DNA from: CAZAPZ01 sp964487285
GTDB lineage: Bacteria; Campylobacterota_A; Desulfurellia; JAADFJ01
Direction of reading: 5' to 3'
Assembly (NCBI GenBank): GCA_964487285.1
Contig: CAZAPZ010000075.1
Span: 1-7,753, forward strand
Length of the DNA: 7,753 nucleotides
The notes under the pieces are model-generated. The model saw only the letters and a list, made by a program, of their open reading frames with translations. It ran no database searches and had not been told where the DNA came from. Each line of letters opens with the position of its first letter. Position 1 is the first letter of the stretch. The position numbers were made by a program, and so were the translations under genes. This document shows positions 6,175 through 7,753 of this stretch, in pieces.

Positions 6175-7396
6175 TCAAGTTTATAATATAAATATGCTGG
6201 AAAACGGGTTTTCCGTAATCAAGGTTCCTACAAATGCAAAATCACTTACTGTGGCTTTGTGGGTAAAATCAGGCTCTGCTAACGAAACCAAACATCACGG
6301 AATTTTTCATTTCATAGAACATATGTTTTTCAAAGGAACCGACAATCGCAGTGCTCTTGATATTGCAAAAGAGGTGGAAAGTCTCGGCGGATACTCAAAT
6401 GCATTCACATCAAAAGAATATACAGCCTATTATATAAAGTCCCTTGGAGAATACGGAAATAAAACGCTTTCAATTCTTGCTGATATGTTTTTTAATTCTA
6501 CTTTCGACAAAAATGAGATTGAACGCGAGCGAAAGGTGATAAAAGAGGAGATAGATATGACTCAGGATGATCCGTCTTCGCTAATTTATGATCTATTCTT
6601 TGAAAATGTTTTAAGCAATTATCCGCTAAGTCATCCGATAGCAGGAACACATGCTTCCGTGTCAAATATCGGTAGGGGAGATTTTATAGATACTTTGGAC
6701 AGATTCTATACACCAAAGAACTGTTTTGCGGTAGTTGTAGGCGATCTCTCTAAGTTAAATAATGCACAGTTTAATGACCTGTTTTCATCTTGGAAAAATG
6801 ACAATAAAATTAAACCTGTCCAATCAGGAGTTTGCAAGGCAGGTATTTTTAAACATTATAAAGATTTAAATCAGGTAAATTTTATTCTCGGTTTTCCGGC
6901 ATTCAGCAAGACGGATGACAGAATATATGCCCTTAAAATGTTTAATATCATCTTCGGCGGTTCTATGAGCTCAAGATTGTTTCAGGAAATAAGAGAAAAA
7001 AGAGGGCTTGTATATTCCATAAATTCCTCTTATGAAGGATTTATGGATAACGGAATAGTATATGTAAACGGCGGTACAAATAAAGATAAATTTGACGAAA
7101 CCATATCTCTGGTAAAAAAAGAGATAAAGAAAGTTAAAGCCGATGGCATTACTGCCGAAGAGCTGGAGAGAGCAAAACGATACTTCAAAGGAATATTTCT
7201 CATATCTATGGAAGGCAACGAAGCGCTTATGCAGCATGCCGCAATAAGCTATATATATCACAATAAAATTAAAACTGTCAGCGAAATCATAAAAAAAGTT
7301 GAGTCTATAAGCATAACCGATGTCAACAATTTGGCAAATGAACTTCTTGATGACAACAATTCAAATTTAACTTGTCTGGGAAATTTGAATGACTGA
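6164..7396 (+). CDS. M16 family zinc metallopeptidase (processing-peptidase-like)
   Basis: This 410-residue protein is a single-unit M16B peptidase, related to the mitochondrial processing peptidase beta subunit and to bacterial pnp-linked peptidases. Such enzymes usually dimerise to enclose small peptides or unfolded segments. The inverted zinc motif HFIEH is at 49-53 (ligands His49 and His53, catalytic Glu52). The third ligand is most likely Glu129 in VIKEEID (125-131). The C-terminal half keeps the Arg277/Tyr284 pair in SRLFQEIREKRGLVYSI (270-286), typical of active members. No signal peptide or membrane segment is seen, so it should be cytoplasmic. Start 6164 overlaps pnp by 11 nt and its stop overlaps the next gene by 8 nt, indicating co-translation. 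Its natural substrate cannot be told from sequence. Confidence 0.93.
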   Translation: MINDQVYNINMLENGFSVIKVPTNAKSLTVALWVKSGSANETKHHGIFHFIEHMFFKGTDNRSALDIAKEVESLGGYSNAFTSKEYTAYYIKSLGEYGNKTLSILADMFFNSTFDKNEIERERKVIKEEIDMTQDDPSSLIYDLFFENVLSNYPLSHPIAGTHASVSNIGRGDFIDTLDRFYTPKNCFAVVVGDLSKLNNAQFNDLFSSWKNDNKIKPVQSGVCKAGIFKHYKDLNQVNFILGFPAFSKTDDRIYALKMFNIIFGGSMSSRLFQEIREKRGLVYSINSSYEGFMDNGIVYVNGGTNKDKFDETISLVKKEIKKVKADGITAEELERAKRYFKGIFLISMEGNEALMQHAAISYIYHNKIKTVSEIIKKVESISITDVNNLANELLDDNNSNLTCLGNLND

Positions 7397-7753
7397 AGCG
7401 GTAAAAAACCGACTTTTTACTCCAGGCCCAACGCCTGTTCCTTATTATGCGAGAGAAGCAATGGCAAAACCGTCAGTTTATCATAGAACGGAAGAATTTA
7501 AAAAACTGCTTATCTCTGTAAAAAACAGACTTTCGCGGCTTGCAGCATCTGAAAATCAAACCGTTGTTTTAACAAGCTCGGGAACAGGTGCTATGGAAGC
7601 TGCGGTAACAAACTTTTTTTCTATATCAGACACTGTCCTTGTTGTAAGAGCCGGAAAGTTTGCGGAGAGATGGGGCGAAATATGTGAAGCATTTCATCTT
7701 ACCCCTGTCTATTATGATATTGATTATGGAAGATCAGCCGATCCGCAAAGGAT
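7389..7753 (+). CDS. Class V aminotransferase (alanine-glyoxylate / serine-pyruvate type), 5' part
   Basis: Only the first 121 codons are in the window and the frame is open to the edge. The protein belongs to the PLP-dependent class V (fold type I) aminotransferases. Visible features are FTPGPTPVP (10-18), the VYHRTEEF element (30-37), the phosphate-binding loop TSSGTGAMEAAV (62-73), and AGKFAERWG (88-96), whose Trp95 is in the position that commonly packs near the cofactor. The PLP-binding lysine lies beyond the window. Family members include alanine-glyoxylate, serine-pyruvate and related enzymes. In many anaerobes a homologue sits next to serA and is assigned to serine metabolism, but that neighbour is not visible here. 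The ATG at 7389 overlaps the peptidase stop (ATGACTGA) with only a weak GGGA upstream, so translational coupling is expected. Confidence 0.88.
   Translation, partial: MTEAVKNRLFTPGPTPVPYYAREAMAKPSVYHRTEEFKKLLISVKNRLSRLAASENQTVVLTSSGTGAMEAAVTNFFSISDTVLVVRAGKFAERWGEICEAFHLTPVYYDIDYGRSADPQR

Noticed and set aside
1..7753. Mobile elements, CRISPR arrays, defence or toxin-antitoxin systems
   Set aside because: No repeat-spacer array, transposase, integrase, terminal inverted repeats or toxin-like gene was found; the genes are standard chromosomal housekeeping genes.

Overview
This window is an AT-rich stretch of bacterial chromosome carrying housekeeping genes. Two gene sets diverge from a short control region at about 3601-3749. 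I see no insertion sequence, phage gene, CRISPR array or toxin module, and no new multi-gene system. The most interesting material is in the non-coding parts.

Leftward (minus strand) the order is tRNA-Gly(GCC), tRNA-Cys(GCA), a 215-base spacer, rho (termination factor), a DusB-like tRNA-dihydrouridine synthase, and mqnA (chorismate dehydratase of the futalosine menaquinone pathway). The tRNAs sit behind a promoter with a perfect TTGACA box. The rho-dus gap is 3 nt and dus and mqnA overlap by 11 nt, so these three should be one transcription unit, possibly fed by read-through from the tRNAs. The 215-base spacer holds a 36-codon open frame that could be a rho leader peptide. Past mqnA there is no convincing intrinsic terminator, but the leftmost 80 bases, read as minus-strand RNA, are very C-rich and G-poor, as in Rho-utilisation (rut) sites.

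Rightward (plus strand) the order is rpsO (S15), pnp (polynucleotide phosphorylase), an M16 zinc peptidase, and the first 121 codons of a class V aminotransferase cut by the window edge. Spacing is 10 nt, then overlaps of 11 and 8 nt, indicating an operon. rpsO-pnp-M16 is a familiar bacterial gene order.

The two sets share a theme: tRNAs, tRNA modification, transcription termination and RNA decay sit around one divergent control region, where the two proposed -35 boxes lie only 14 bp apart. Both tRNA genes encode their CCA ends.

The organism is a bacterium with respiratory quinone made by the futalosine route, perhaps an anaerobe of the Deferribacterota or Desulfobacterota/Campylobacterota type. 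This placement is inferred from gene content and composition and is uncertain.
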